Source: a virus. Taken from it: a stretch of DNA of 24,055 nt. The stretch's first letter is position 1; each line of letters begins with the position of its first letter. A program made the translations under genes and the position numbers. The notes under the pieces were generated by a model, which saw only the letters and a program-made list of their open reading frames with translations, had not been told where the DNA came from and did not search any database. This document shows positions 1 to 6,791 of the stretch, in pieces. Location: positions 1 through 24,055 of IMG/VR virus record IMGVR_UViG_3300035633_000378; one strand, given 5' to 3'.

Positions 1-27
1 CATGCAGCGCGTGTGGAGGCTTGCCCA

Positions 28-633
28 GTGAAGACCATAGACGTATCGAGTCAGGACGAGTTCGACGAGGCGGTGGGCCGAGGCGACAAACCGAGCGTGC
101 GAAAAGGGCGGCTCGTGGCGCGGGGCTCGGCTTCGGTCGAGGCGTGGGACTCGGCTTCGGTCGTGGCGTGGGACTCGGCTTCGGTCGAGGCGGGTCCGTG
201 CGTCGTGATCCGCGTCCGCTCAGGCCGAGCGACCATCAGCGGCGGCGTTTGCGTAAAGCCCCCCGCCACCGCGCGGGAGTGGGTGGAGCGCGCCGGGCTA
301 AAGGTGGAAGACGGCATCGTCACGCTCTACAAGGCGGTGACGGAAAACTACGCGTCGAGCCGCGGCTTTCTCTACACGCCCGGCACAGTGCCAGAAGCTT
401 CCTATTGGGACGCGGGCCCTGAGTGCGGAAGCGGCCTGCACTTTGTATCCCACCCCAAGCAAGCCCTCTCGTTTCACCCTGGCCCGAAGTTCGTCGCGTG
501 CCCTGTGCGCGTAGACGAGATCGTCGTGCATCAGTGGGGGCATAGCCCGTGGAAGGTGAAAGCGCCGCGTTGTGCGGGTCCGGTTTGGGAGTGTGACGAG
601 AGCGGAAACGCGATGGAGGCTTTCGATGAGTGA
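28..633 (+). CDS. DUF7666-like phage protein with SASV repeats
   Basis: The GTG at 28 is chosen because GGAGG lies at 15-19, 8 bases upstream; the frame is also open to the left edge, so an upstream start cannot be excluded. The N-terminal part carries three 8-residue repeats of the type (D/G)SASVEAW. The C-terminal part, with motifs VTLYKAV, GFLYTPGT, ECGSGLHF and VDEIVVH followed by KVKAPR, resembles the DUF7666 domain seen in many phage and some bacterial proteins whose function is unknown. The repeats would form a short beta-solenoid-like stalk. It overlaps the next gene by 8 bases (ATGAGTGA), so the two are probably translationally coupled. The family call is from memory of its motifs; no activity can be proposed. 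Confidence 0.75.
   Translation: MKTIDVSSQDEFDEAVGRGDKPSVRKGRLVARGSASVEAWDSASVVAWDSASVEAGPCVVIRVRSGRATISGGVCVKPPATAREWVERAGLKVEDGIVTLYKAVTENYASSRGFLYTPGTVPEASYWDAGPECGSGLHFVSHPKQALSFHPGPKFVACPVRVDEIVVHQWGHSPWKVKAPRCAGPVWECDESGNAMEAFDE
126..195 (+). repeat. Three 24-bp tandem repeats inside the DUF7666-like gene
   Basis: Copies begin at 126, 150 and 174 with the core CTCGGCTTCGGTCG; the middle copy differs at one base (gtcgtggcg instead of gtcgaggcg). Each encodes one SASV(E/V)A(W/G) unit. Tandem in-frame repeats like these expand and contract by slippage or recombination, so copy number may vary between relatives. Confidence 0.9.
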
Positions 634-1207
634 GTTCGGGATTTACGGGAGGGCGATGCGGATCGAGCCGCACGCCGATCTGCTCGGGGCCGAGCTGAGC
701 GGGGCCGATCTGCGCTGGTCCGCTCTGCGCCAAGCCGATCTGCGCAAAGCCGATCTGCGCGGAGCCGATCTGCGCTGGTGCGATCTGCGCGAGGCCGATC
801 TGCGCTGGGCCGATCTGCGCGGGTGCGATCTGCGCTGGTCCGATCTGATCGGGGCCGATCTGATCGGGGCCGATCTGCGCGAGGCAGATCTGCTCGGGGC
901 CGATCTGCGCTGGGCCGATCTGATCGGGGCCGATCTGCGCGAGGCAGATCTGCTCGGGGCCGATCTGCGCTGGGCCAAGGGTGCCCATCTCCTCAGCATC
1001 ACAATGCACGGCTACGCGGTCACGGCTGTCTGGTGTGGTGCCGAGTGGCGCATTCGCGCCGGGTGCCGAGACCTCACGGTGCCCGAGGCCCGCGCCCACT
1101 GGAACCCGCAGACCTACAAGTACCCGCCTGACGCCGAACGTATCGCGCTGATGCTCGATTGGCTGGAGAAACAGCCGGTGCCGGAGGGGCCCAGCGAAGG
1201 GGGGTGA
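626..1207 (+). CDS. Pentapeptide-repeat protein
   Basis: The start is the ATG at 626, with GGAGG at 615-619 and a 6-base spacer; it overlaps the previous stop. Residues about 15-115 are roughly twenty A(D/E)LxX units (ADLRG, ADLRW, ADLLG, ADLIG), which in this family fold as a right-handed quadrilateral beta helix. About 80 non-repeat residues follow, with a conserved-looking TMHGYAVTAVW and WRIRAGCRDLTVPEARAHW. Such tail domains occur in phage pentapeptide proteins, but the role is not established. Some pentapeptide proteins mimic DNA and bind gyrase; nothing here proves that. The gene ends one base before the methyltransferase start, which points to an accessory operon with genes 1 to 4. 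Confidence 0.85.
   Translation: MSEFGIYGRAMRIEPHADLLGAELSGADLRWSALRQADLRKADLRGADLRWCDLREADLRWADLRGCDLRWSDLIGADLIGADLREADLLGADLRWADLIGADLREADLLGADLRWAKGAHLLSITMHGYAVTAVWCGAEWRIRAGCRDLTVPEARAHWNPQTYKYPPDAERIALMLDWLEKQPVPEGPSEGG
674..976 (+). repeat. 15-bp repeat array coding for pentapeptides
   Basis: The core GCCGATCTG recurs every 15 bases. Within the array, 852-916 is repeated exactly at 912-976 with a 60-base period, so four pentapeptides were duplicated recently with no base change. This is a coding repeat, not a CRISPR: there are no unique spacers. Confidence 0.92.
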
Positions 1208-1208
1208 G

Positions 1209-2105
1209 ATGAATGGCGTTTCTGTATGTGCCGGGATTGGAGGACTCGACCTCGGCGTCGAGCTCGCGCTCGGTCGCCCCTTCGATGCCTGCCTGTACGT
1301 GGAGAGGGAGCTCGGTGCAGCCGCGATCCTGGCCGCGCGTATGGCGGCGGGTGACCTCGCACCGGGGCCTATCTGGGACGATGTCGAGACCGCTGCGCGC
1401 ATTCCAGGCATTCAAGCGATGGGCTGCGACGTCGTCACGGCCGGGATCCCATGCCAGCCGTTCAGCGTCGCAGGGAAGGGCCTCGGACTCGAGGATAAGC
1501 GATGGCTCGGAGAGGCGTTCCTGGATCTCATTCGGGTCGTGGGACCGAGTCTCGTCGTCGTGGAGAACGTCCCAGGCTTCGCTCTTCGGGGAGCCGCCCG
1601 CATCTGTGGGGGACTTTCCGAAATGGGGTTCGATGCGGAATGGGGCCTGTTTTCTGCGGGAGCCACTGTCGGCGCCCCCCATCGCCGCGAGCGGTTCTTC
1701 CTGGTCGCGTGGCGTGTATCCGACGCCGAACGCGGTCGCCATCTGGCCGACGCCTACGGCGGGCGATGCGAAGGCGAGCGGGAGCAGGAACGCCCCAGGA
1801 TCGAAGGCGAATCAGGGGGTCTCGCTTACGGATGCCATCCGGACGGGCGACTCCCATGGCCGCCGGGACCGGACGATCGAGCAGGATGGATCGAATGGCT
1901 CGCCCGAGGATGGCCCGCTCCGGCTCTTGAATCCCCGATTCGTCGAGGCTCTGATGGGCTTGCCCCTCGATTGGACGAGAGATCCGACAGACTAAGGGCG
2001 CTCGGGAACGCAGTCGTCCCAGATCAGGCGGCATATTCGATTCGGGCCCTGCTACACAGAGCAGGAATTGAGGTTGTCCACCATGCCCCGCCCTGGGCCG
2101 CGTGA
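1209..2105 (+). CDS. DNA (cytosine-5-)-methyltransferase
   Basis: This 298-residue protein would transfer a methyl group from S-adenosylmethionine to C5 of cytosine in a specific DNA site, probably to hide phage DNA from host restriction. The expected motifs are in order: I (CAGIGGLDLG, residues 7-16), IV with the catalytic cysteine (GIPCQPFSVAGKG, Cys82), VI (ENVPG, 120-123 region), VIII (GAPHRRERFFLVA, from about 155) and X (RLRALGNAVVP, 261-271). The target-recognition region between VIII and X is short and rich in Gly, Arg and Asp. The start ATG follows AGGGGGG at 1199-1204 by only 4 bases; a second ATG in another frame lies at 1213. Codon third positions are GC-rich in this frame in the first half but less so after about 1690, where the other frame looks better. 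No restriction partner is visible apart from the neighbouring HNH protein. Confidence 0.9.
   Translation: MNGVSVCAGIGGLDLGVELALGRPFDACLYVERELGAAAILAARMAAGDLAPGPIWDDVETAARIPGIQAMGCDVVTAGIPCQPFSVAGKGLGLEDKRWLGEAFLDLIRVVGPSLVVVENVPGFALRGAARICGGLSEMGFDAEWGLFSAGATVGAPHRRERFFLVAWRVSDAERGRHLADAYGGRCEGEREQERPRIEGESGGLAYGCHPDGRLPWPPGPDDRAGWIEWLARGWPAPALESPIRRGSDGLAPRLDERSDRLRALGNAVVPDQAAYSIRALLHRAGIEVVHHAPPWAA
1213..1995 (+). CDS. Overprinted ORF inside the methyltransferase gene, phage ORF family
   Basis: A 260-codon ORF starts 4 bases after the methyltransferase ATG, in the +1 frame, with a better spacer (8 bases) to the same AGGGGGG. Its translation is not random: MAFLYVPGLEDS at the N-terminus, FPKWGSMRNGACF at 135-147, YPTPNAV and WPTPTAGD at 169-185, SLTDAI at 204-209 and LNPRFVEALMGLPLDW at 239-254 resemble motifs I recall in many uncharacterised phage proteins encoded at or after Dcm-type genes. 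In the second half this frame has the more GC-rich third positions. The first half is serine- and arginine-rich, as expected of a shadow frame. It could be a true overlapping gene, or the 3' part could be reached by frameshifting from the methyltransferase. Function unknown; existence as a protein is uncertain. Confidence 0.42.
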   Translation: MAFLYVPGLEDSTSASSSRSVAPSMPACTWRGSSVQPRSWPRVWRRVTSHRGLSGTMSRPLRAFQAFKRWAATSSRPGSHASRSASQGRASDSRISDGSERRSWISFGSWDRVSSSWRTSQASLFGEPPASVGDFPKWGSMRNGACFLREPLSAPPIAASGSSWSRGVYPTPNAVAIWPTPTAGDAKASGSRNAPGSKANQGVSLTDAIRTGDSHGRRDRTIEQDGSNGSPEDGPLRLLNPRFVEALMGLPLDWTRDPTD

Positions 2106-2418
2106 TCGAGGATACGATCGGAACTGGGAGCGCGTGCGCGCGCTGTTTCTCGCCGGATGGACCGAGGCGGACGGAGCCTGCGCCATGTGCCGCCGTCGGA
2201 TTCGCGCAGGCGAACGGGTCGAGGTCGACCATATCGTCGAGGTACGAGTAGACCCGTCGCGCCGCCTCGACCCGTTGAACCTGCGCGCGCTCTGCGGGCG
2301 ATGTCACCGGCAGCGCACCGGCCGCAGCGTCGCCGCCAGGAACCGGGGATTCGAGGGCGCCGTCGGCGCCGATGGGATGCCCCTCGACCCGCGGCACCCG
2401 TGGAACTCTGACGAGTGA
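2083..2418 (+). CDS. HNH endonuclease
   Basis: The start is the ATG at 2083 (MPRPGPRDRGYDRNW), preceded by GAGG at 2070-2073; it overlaps the methyltransferase end by 23 bases. The 111-residue protein has a compact HNH fold: zinc cysteines CAMC (33, 36), the DHI core (Asp49-His50), Asn66 in PLNLRALC, and CGRCH (71-75). This small single-domain type commonly sits next to terminase genes in phages, where HK97 gp74-like HNH proteins stimulate the terminase during cos cleavage. The alternative is a nuclease paired with the methyltransferase. The gene precedes terS by about 120 bases, which fits the packaging role. That assignment is inferred from location; the domain itself is clear. Confidence 0.85.
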   Translation: MPRPGPRDRGYDRNWERVRALFLAGWTEADGACAMCRRRIRAGERVEVDHIVEVRVDPSRRLDPLNLRALCGRCHRQRTGRSVAARNRGFEGAVGADGMPLDPRHPWNSDE

Positions 2419-2421
2419 AGG

Positions 2422-2463
2422 CCGAGGGGGGGGCGTCTAGAGGACGTCAGGGCCCCCTCTCGG
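2422..2463 (+). terminator. Hairpin after the HNH gene, possible terminator
   Basis: CCGAGGGGG (2422-2430) pairs with CCCCC-T-CTCGG (2453-2463) with one bulged T. The apical region contains a small CGTC-tagag-GACG hairpin (2434-2446). No T tract follows, so intrinsic termination is not certain. It lies 4 bases after the HNH stop and just before an AT-rich island. Confidence 0.35.
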
Positions 2464-2476
2464 GACCGTCGCCTCC

Positions 2477-2510
2477 CATTTTCCTTTCGATAAAACGGTA
2501 AAATCGCCTA
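2477..2510 (+). promoter_or_regulatory. AT-rich island, candidate promoter for the structural operon
   Basis: Between GC-rich flanks, 2478-2504 is unusually AT-rich. TAAAAT at 2499-2504 could serve as a -10 box; CATTTT at 2477-2482 is a weak -35 at 16 bases. The next gene, terS, starts at 2541 behind a strong AAGGGGGGG ribosome site. The placement fits a late promoter, but the boxes are poor and a phage-specific activator could be needed. Confidence 0.3.
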
Positions 2511-2540
2511 CGGTACGGCCTCGAAAAGGGGGGGATACCC

Positions 2541-2984
2541 ATGGCGAAGGGTAAGCGGTCGCACGACTCGAGCGCGCGCCGGATTCCGGTCTCATCGCTA
2601 GAGGCTCTGGGCGGGGACGAGCTCGCTCGGACGATCATGCGCGCGACGATCCAGGCGGCGCCGCCGGATCACTTCTCGGAACTCTCCAGGGGTCCGCTCG
2701 AGGTCTACGCGCTGGCGCTCTCGGAGCTCCGCGCGGTCGAGCCGAAACTCCGCGATCCGAAAACGCCCTGGAAACAGCGGCCCTACTGGGCGACCAGGGC
2801 GGACAAGTGCCGCGCGGCGGTTCTCAGCTCGACGACGAAACTCCGGATCACGCCCCAGGCGACGACCTCGAAACACTCGAACCCGCACCGCCCCTCGAGT
2901 GCCCCGCCCCGACCGCGCGGCGCCCTCGGTCGGAATCCGTTGGCCGACGTGCCGACCGGGTCGGGCGAGGGTCCGCTCCACTAG
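2541..2984 (+). CDS. Putative terminase small subunit (P27-like)
   Basis: This 147-residue protein sits directly before the large terminase gene, 6 bases upstream of its start, which is the usual place for TerS. TerS recognises phage DNA and recruits the large subunit. A central helical region (FSELSRGPLEVYALALSEL, residues about 45-63) is followed by an Ala/Leu stretch and KLRITPQATT, reminiscent of the L.LTPxxR segment of P27-type small terminases. The C-terminal 40 residues are rich in Pro, Arg and Ser and probably disordered. The start ATG has an extended purine ribosome site at 2527-2534. The call rests mostly on position and size; sequence support is modest. Confidence 0.6.
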   Translation: MAKGKRSHDSSARRIPVSSLEALGGDELARTIMRATIQAAPPDHFSELSRGPLEVYALALSELRAVEPKLRDPKTPWKQRPYWATRADKCRAAVLSSTTKLRITPQATTSKHSNPHRPSSAPPRPRGALGRNPLADVPTGSGEGPLH

Positions 2985-2990
2985 GTCGCC

Positions 2991-4583
2991 ATGGGCAAGC
3001 GGTCGAAGATGCTCTCGCGCGGTGAACGCCTCGCCGACGAGCTCGTCCGGTTTGCGGAGCGGCACAAGGTGCCGGAGGGATCTCTCGCCGGGGAGCCGAT
3101 CCAGATCCTCGACTGGGAACGCGAGTTCTTCCGCGGCGCATTCGGGACGGACGCCGACGGCGGACCGATCCGGACGGCGATCCTCACGGTCGCCAGACGG
3201 AACGGGAAGACGTTCCTAATCGCGATCATCGTCCTCGCTTGCCTCTACGGCCCTCTCCACAAGGCGGGCGCCCGGATCGCCTCGCACGCCCGCTCCAGGA
3301 AACAGGCCCGGATCATCTTCGAATACTGCGTGAAACTGATCGAGATCTCGGGCTTCTCGCACCTCGTCCGGATCAAGCCGTCGGCGGGCGAGATCGTCGG
3401 GTTCCGCTACGAGGGAGAGGCCCCTCCCGAATACGTGGCGATGAGCGCGGAGGCGTCCACGGCGGTCGGTTTCGGCCTCTACCTGGCGATCGGCGACGAG
3501 GTCGGACAGATCAAGGGTCCGAACGATGCCCTCTGCGAGAACATCGCGACCTCGCTCGGCTCCTATGAGGACTCGCTCGAGATCCTAATCTCGACGCAGG
3601 CCCCCTCGGACCAGGACTATTTCTCGATCCAAATCGACGCGGCGCTCGCCGACCCCTCCGCCTACGTCATGATCCACGCCGCCGACGAGGAGGACGACCC
3701 CGGCGACCCGGTCGCGTGGCGGAAGGCGAACCCCTCAATCGGGCATTCCAGGTCCGAGACCGACATCCGCCGCCAATACGAGCGCGCCGAGAGGGCGCCC
3801 TCGCTGATGGCGAAGTTCCGGAATCTCATCCTGAACCAGCGGGTAAGCGCGGACGCGGGCCTCTTCGACGCGGCGACGTGGCGGAGCTGCGCCGAGGAGA
3901 TCGACCTCGAGGTCTTTCGGGCGGGCGTCGTCTTCGGGGGGCTTGATCTCTCGATGCGTTCGGACCTGACCTCGCTCGTCCTCCTCGCCGCCGACGACGA
4001 GGGCGACGTCCACGTTCTCACCTACGCCTGGACGCCTGCCGGGACGCTGCTCGGCCGCGAGCAGATGGATCATGCGCCGTATTCGCTCTGGGCAGACCAG
4101 GGCTACCTGACTCCCGTCCCCGGAAACGTCATGCGGATCGGCGACCTCGCGGAGCGCGTCGTCGCCGAGATCGAGCGGTATGACGTGACGCGCTGCTACT
4201 TCGACCGCTGGCGGATCGAGGAGCTCCTCTCCTACGTGGACGAGTACGCGGGCGGCTACCTGGCCGCGCGCTGGGACGAAGACGAGACCGCCACGTTCGC
4301 GCCATGCGGGCAGGGATTCCGCGACATGGCCCCGGCGATCGACGCTCTCGAGGAGCTCGTCCTCTCCGGTCGGCTCCGACACGGCGGGAACCCGGTCCTC
4401 AACGCCGCCATCGCCAACGCGATCGTCTCCCAGGACGCAGCCGGGAATCGCAAACTGGTGAAGCAAAAGAGCGCGGGCCGCATCGACCCGGCCGTCGCCC
4501 TCGCCATGGCCGCGAAGGCGTTCGTCGATGGCGAGGCTCCCGAGTGCCTGGGCGACTCCGTGGGCGTCGTCTTCTCCGACTGA
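2991..4583 (+). CDS. Terminase large subunit
   Basis: This is the packaging motor and nuclease, which pumps DNA into the procapsid and cuts the concatemer. The 530 residues show a HK97-type Terminase_1 layout: a deviant Walker A ARRNGKT (68-74), Walker B YLAIGDE (164-170) with the catalytic Glu170, and a coupling motif ISTQ (200-203). The RNase H-like nuclease domain follows, with GGLDLS (Asp319), CYFDRW (Asp405) and GRIDPAVA (Asp499) as the three acidic metal ligands. All expected catalytic residues are present, so the enzyme should be active. The start ATG at 2991 has only a weak AGG; coupling to terS, which ends 6 bases earlier, is likely. Confidence 0.95.
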   Translation: MGKRSKMLSRGERLADELVRFAERHKVPEGSLAGEPIQILDWEREFFRGAFGTDADGGPIRTAILTVARRNGKTFLIAIIVLACLYGPLHKAGARIASHARSRKQARIIFEYCVKLIEISGFSHLVRIKPSAGEIVGFRYEGEAPPEYVAMSAEASTAVGFGLYLAIGDEVGQIKGPNDALCENIATSLGSYEDSLEILISTQAPSDQDYFSIQIDAALADPSAYVMIHAADEEDDPGDPVAWRKANPSIGHSRSETDIRRQYERAERAPSLMAKFRNLILNQRVSADAGLFDAATWRSCAEEIDLEVFRAGVVFGGLDLSMRSDLTSLVLLAADDEGDVHVLTYAWTPAGTLLGREQMDHAPYSLWADQGYLTPVPGNVMRIGDLAERVVAEIERYDVTRCYFDRWRIEELLSYVDEYAGGYLAARWDEDETATFAPCGQGFRDMAPAIDALEELVLSGRLRHGGNPVLNAAIANAIVSQDAAGNRKLVKQKSAGRIDPAVALAMAAKAFVDGEAPECLGDSVGVVFSD

Positions 4584-4596
4584 GGGGATTTCCGAT

Positions 4597-4625
4597 CGGC
4601 TCGTTTGAGGCTCCCAAATGAGCCG
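4597..4625 (+). other. Hairpin 1 of three after terL
   Basis: An 11-bp stem, CGGCTCGTTTG (4597-4607) with CAAATGAGCCG (4615-4625), includes one G-T wobble and has a 7-base loop. It lies 13 bases after the terL stop. No T tract follows directly. It may be a terminator-like or processing element at the terL/protease boundary. Confidence 0.75.
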
Positions 4626-4658
4626 TGCCGCCGGAAGTGGCGCCACCTGTTGCGGCAC
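4625..4658 (+). other. Hairpin 2 of three after terL
   Basis: GTGCCGC (4625-4631) pairs with GCGGCAC (4652-4658). Its loop contains the perfect 10-base palindrome GTGGCGCCAC (4637-4646). It shares base 4625 with hairpin 1, so the two stems would be adjacent or mutually exclusive at that base. Confidence 0.65.
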
Positions 4659-4675
4659 GTGACAGATCCAGTCAC
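4659..4675 (+). other. Hairpin 3 of three after terL
   Basis: GTGAC (4659-4663) pairs with GTCAC (4671-4675) around a 7-base loop, directly abutting hairpin 2. It ends about 10 bases before the protease ribosome site (GGGGGAGAGGG, 4686-4696), so it could affect translation initiation. Confidence 0.5.
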
Positions 4676-4696
4676 ACTCCGACCTGGGGGAGAGGG

Positions 4697-5323
4697 ATGG
4701 AACTTCCGGGCCTGGGGCTACTGGGCGGGATCGAGGCCGCGTCGAACGGCCGCTATCGATTCGTCGCCTCGACGGACACGAAGGACGACGCCCGCCGGAT
4801 CGTGATCCAGGCGGGATGGGAGCTCGCCGAGTTCCGCGCGAACCCGGTCCTCCTCTGGGATCACGGCCATTCCGAGGCCCTCGAGCGCGAGCCGATCGGC
4901 CGCGTCCCCTCCATCGAGGTCGGCTCCTACGCGGGGCGTCCGGCCCTCATCGCTGAGATCGAGCGGAACTCGAACCCGAACCCGGCCGCGGATCGACTCT
5001 GGGGCATGGTAGACGCGGGTGATCTCCGCGCGGTCTCGGTCGGCGCCGTCGCCACGGTCCCGCCCGAGTATCGGTTCGGGGACGACGGAGACCTGGAGGC
5101 CGTCGTCTACGCGGGCGCGCGTCTGATGGAGCTCTCGCTCGTCTCGGTCCCCTCGAACCCCGACGCCCTCCGCATCGCAGCAGGCGCGTTGGGCGCGGGC
5201 TTCGATCCACTCTTCGGTCTCGGGACGCGCCGCAAGGCGACCCCCCCGTCCCGAGACCGCCAACGTCCCACGCGCAACGCGTGGCTCGAGAAGCAACGTA
5301 TGGCGCCGCCGACGCGCCGATAG
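4697..5323 (+). CDS. Prohead protease (HK97 family, peptidase S78)
   Basis: The ATG at 4697 is chosen because it follows GGGGGAGAGGG immediately and starts just before the conserved fold; an upstream ATG in the hairpin region is less likely. The 208-residue protein shows the S78 pattern: the His site LLWDHGH (53-58), the catalytic Ser in AVSVGA (Ser114), and MELSLVSVPSNPDA (144-157) with the Glu that completes the active centre. It would cleave the N-terminal scaffold segment of the capsid protein and itself during head maturation. The tail after residue 170 is basic and Pro-rich, probably a targeting segment. The capsid gene follows 11 bases downstream. Confidence 0.9.
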   Translation: MELPGLGLLGGIEAASNGRYRFVASTDTKDDARRIVIQAGWELAEFRANPVLLWDHGHSEALEREPIGRVPSIEVGSYAGRPALIAEIERNSNPNPAADRLWGMVDAGDLRAVSVGAVATVPPEYRFGDDGDLEAVVYAGARLMELSLVSVPSNPDALRIAAGALGAGFDPLFGLGTRRKATPPSRDRQRPTRNAWLEKQRMAPPTRR

Positions 5324-5334
5324 GAGATCCACCC

Positions 5335-6756
5335 ATGAAGCGAAAGCCGATCGGGGTCGCCATCGACGAGCGCATCGACGCGCGCGCGGCCCTCCTCGAG
5401 GAATACGAGACGCTCCAGGCGAAGGCGCACGACGAGGACCGCGTTTTCGACGAGGACGAGCGCAAGCGCGCCGACGAGATCAAGGCGAGCGTCGAGAAGA
5501 TCAACACGCAGCTCGAGGAGCTCGGCGAGCGCGAGCGCCTCCTGGCGAGCTCGACCGAGACGACCCCGCTTCCGAAGCGCGGCTCGGACTCCGACGAGCG
5601 ATACGTCGAGGCGAAGAGCGCCCGCACCCGCGAGCGCGACGCCTCGGATCGCTGGAAGGGCGTCGGTCTCGCGCTCCAGGCCCATTGCCTGCACGCGGTC
5701 GGCGGAAACAATCACGCCGCCGCGGCCGACTACGCCCGGAAGACCCTCGACGATCACGCGCTCTCGAAGATCTTCGAGTTCCGCGCCGGTCACACTCCCG
5801 AGGAGTTCAATCGCGCCGTCTTCCAGGCGGCGGCGGTCGACCAGGGCACGTCGACGGATGCGGACTACCTGGCCCCGCTCCAGGAGTATCGCCGCGCCGC
5901 CGATCAGTTCATCGGGCTCTGGCGATCGAAGACGATCCTCGGGCGCCTCATGACGACCTCGCTCTCGTTCGGCGTGGATCGCGACGTCGAGATCCCGCGG
6001 ATGACGACCGGCACCTCGACGGCCTGGGTCGGAGAGGGTTCGCCGATCCCCGTATCGGCCATGGCGTTCGACTCGATCGCCCTCGAGCCGCGGGAGATGG
6101 GCACGATCGTCGTCATGACGGAGAAGAGCATCCGCCACGCGAACCCGTCGGCGCTCATGATCGCGCAGAACGATATGGTCGAGAGCGCCGCGCGACACGC
6201 GGACGTCACCGCCCTCGACGCGAACACGTCGAACCCGGCGCGACCGCGGGGCCTCTTCAACGGGGTTACGCCGATCACCGCGACGTCGGGCGGCGGCTAC
6301 GCCGCGGCCGACGGCGACGCGAAGGCGCTGATCGGCGCGATGACCGGGAACGACATCCCGATCGTCGGCGGCGGCTGGGTCATGTCGCCCGAGGCGCTCC
6401 TCGAACTCCAGTTCATGCGCGACGGGAACGGGAACCTCATCTATCCCGAGACCCTGAACGGCAGCTGGCGCGGCTATCCGGTGATCGATTCCTCGCAACA
6501 GACGACCGACACGATCGACTTCATCTGTGCCGGCCACGTCATCATGGCCGACGACTTCGGCCCGGAGATCTCGCTCTCGAACGAGGCTACGATCCACCGG
6601 GACGACGCGCCCGAGGCCGACCTGAACGCGGCGGCGACCCCGGTCCAGAGCCTCTGGCAGACGGCCGCGGTCGGAATCCGCGTGATGCAGGGCCTCGACT
6701 GGGAGCGCCGACGGGACAACGTCGTCGCCCGTATCACGGGCGCGACCTGGGTCTGA
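5335..6756 (+). CDS. Major capsid protein (HK97 fold) with N-terminal delta domain
   Basis: The ATG at 5335 follows GGAG at 5323-5326 by 8 bases. In the 473-residue protein, residues about 20-75 are highly charged and helical (ERKRADEIKASVEKINTQLE type), matching the HK97 delta domain that acts as internal scaffold and is removed by the protease. The mature part starts somewhere after residue 100 and has the usual signatures: the DADYLAPLQ region, TSTAWVGEGSPIP, REMGTIVVMTEKSI, and a C-terminal AAVGIRVMQGLDWERRR strand as in HK97-fold capsids. No decoration protein gene is obvious, though the next gene is a candidate for an accessory head protein. Confidence 0.92.
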   Translation: MKRKPIGVAIDERIDARAALLEEYETLQAKAHDEDRVFDEDERKRADEIKASVEKINTQLEELGERERLLASSTETTPLPKRGSDSDERYVEAKSARTRERDASDRWKGVGLALQAHCLHAVGGNNHAAAADYARKTLDDHALSKIFEFRAGHTPEEFNRAVFQAAAVDQGTSTDADYLAPLQEYRRAADQFIGLWRSKTILGRLMTTSLSFGVDRDVEIPRMTTGTSTAWVGEGSPIPVSAMAFDSIALEPREMGTIVVMTEKSIRHANPSALMIAQNDMVESAARHADVTALDANTSNPARPRGLFNGVTPITATSGGGYAAADGDAKALIGAMTGNDIPIVGGGWVMSPEALLELQFMRDGNGNLIYPETLNGSWRGYPVIDSSQQTTDTIDFICAGHVIMADDFGPEISLSNEATIHRDDAPEADLNAAATPVQSLWQTAAVGIRVMQGLDWERRRDNVVARITGATWV

Positions 6757-6761
6757 TCGGT

Positions 6762-6791
6762 AGCGGCGCCCTCCGAGTGGGGGGCGCCGCT
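6762..6791 (+). terminator. Perfect 10-bp hairpin after the capsid gene
   Basis: AGCGGCGCCC (6762-6771) pairs perfectly with GGGCGCCGCT (6782-6791) around a 10-base loop, starting 6 bases after the capsid stop. No T run follows, only ctgatcccctt. A stem here could stabilise the abundant capsid mRNA 3' end or partly terminate, lowering portal expression downstream. Confidence 0.55.

Noticed and set aside
674-976. Regular short repeats that could suggest a CRISPR array or iterons
   Set aside because: The repeats are contiguous 15-mers without unique spacers and translate to a textbook pentapeptide protein in one frame.
320-1411. Minus-strand ORF of 363 codons with repeated AQIGPAQIG-like residues
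   Set aside because: It is the antisense of the pentapeptide repeat DNA and of the methyltransferase gene. The repeats come from the 15-bp units; there is no ribosome site and no recognisable domain.
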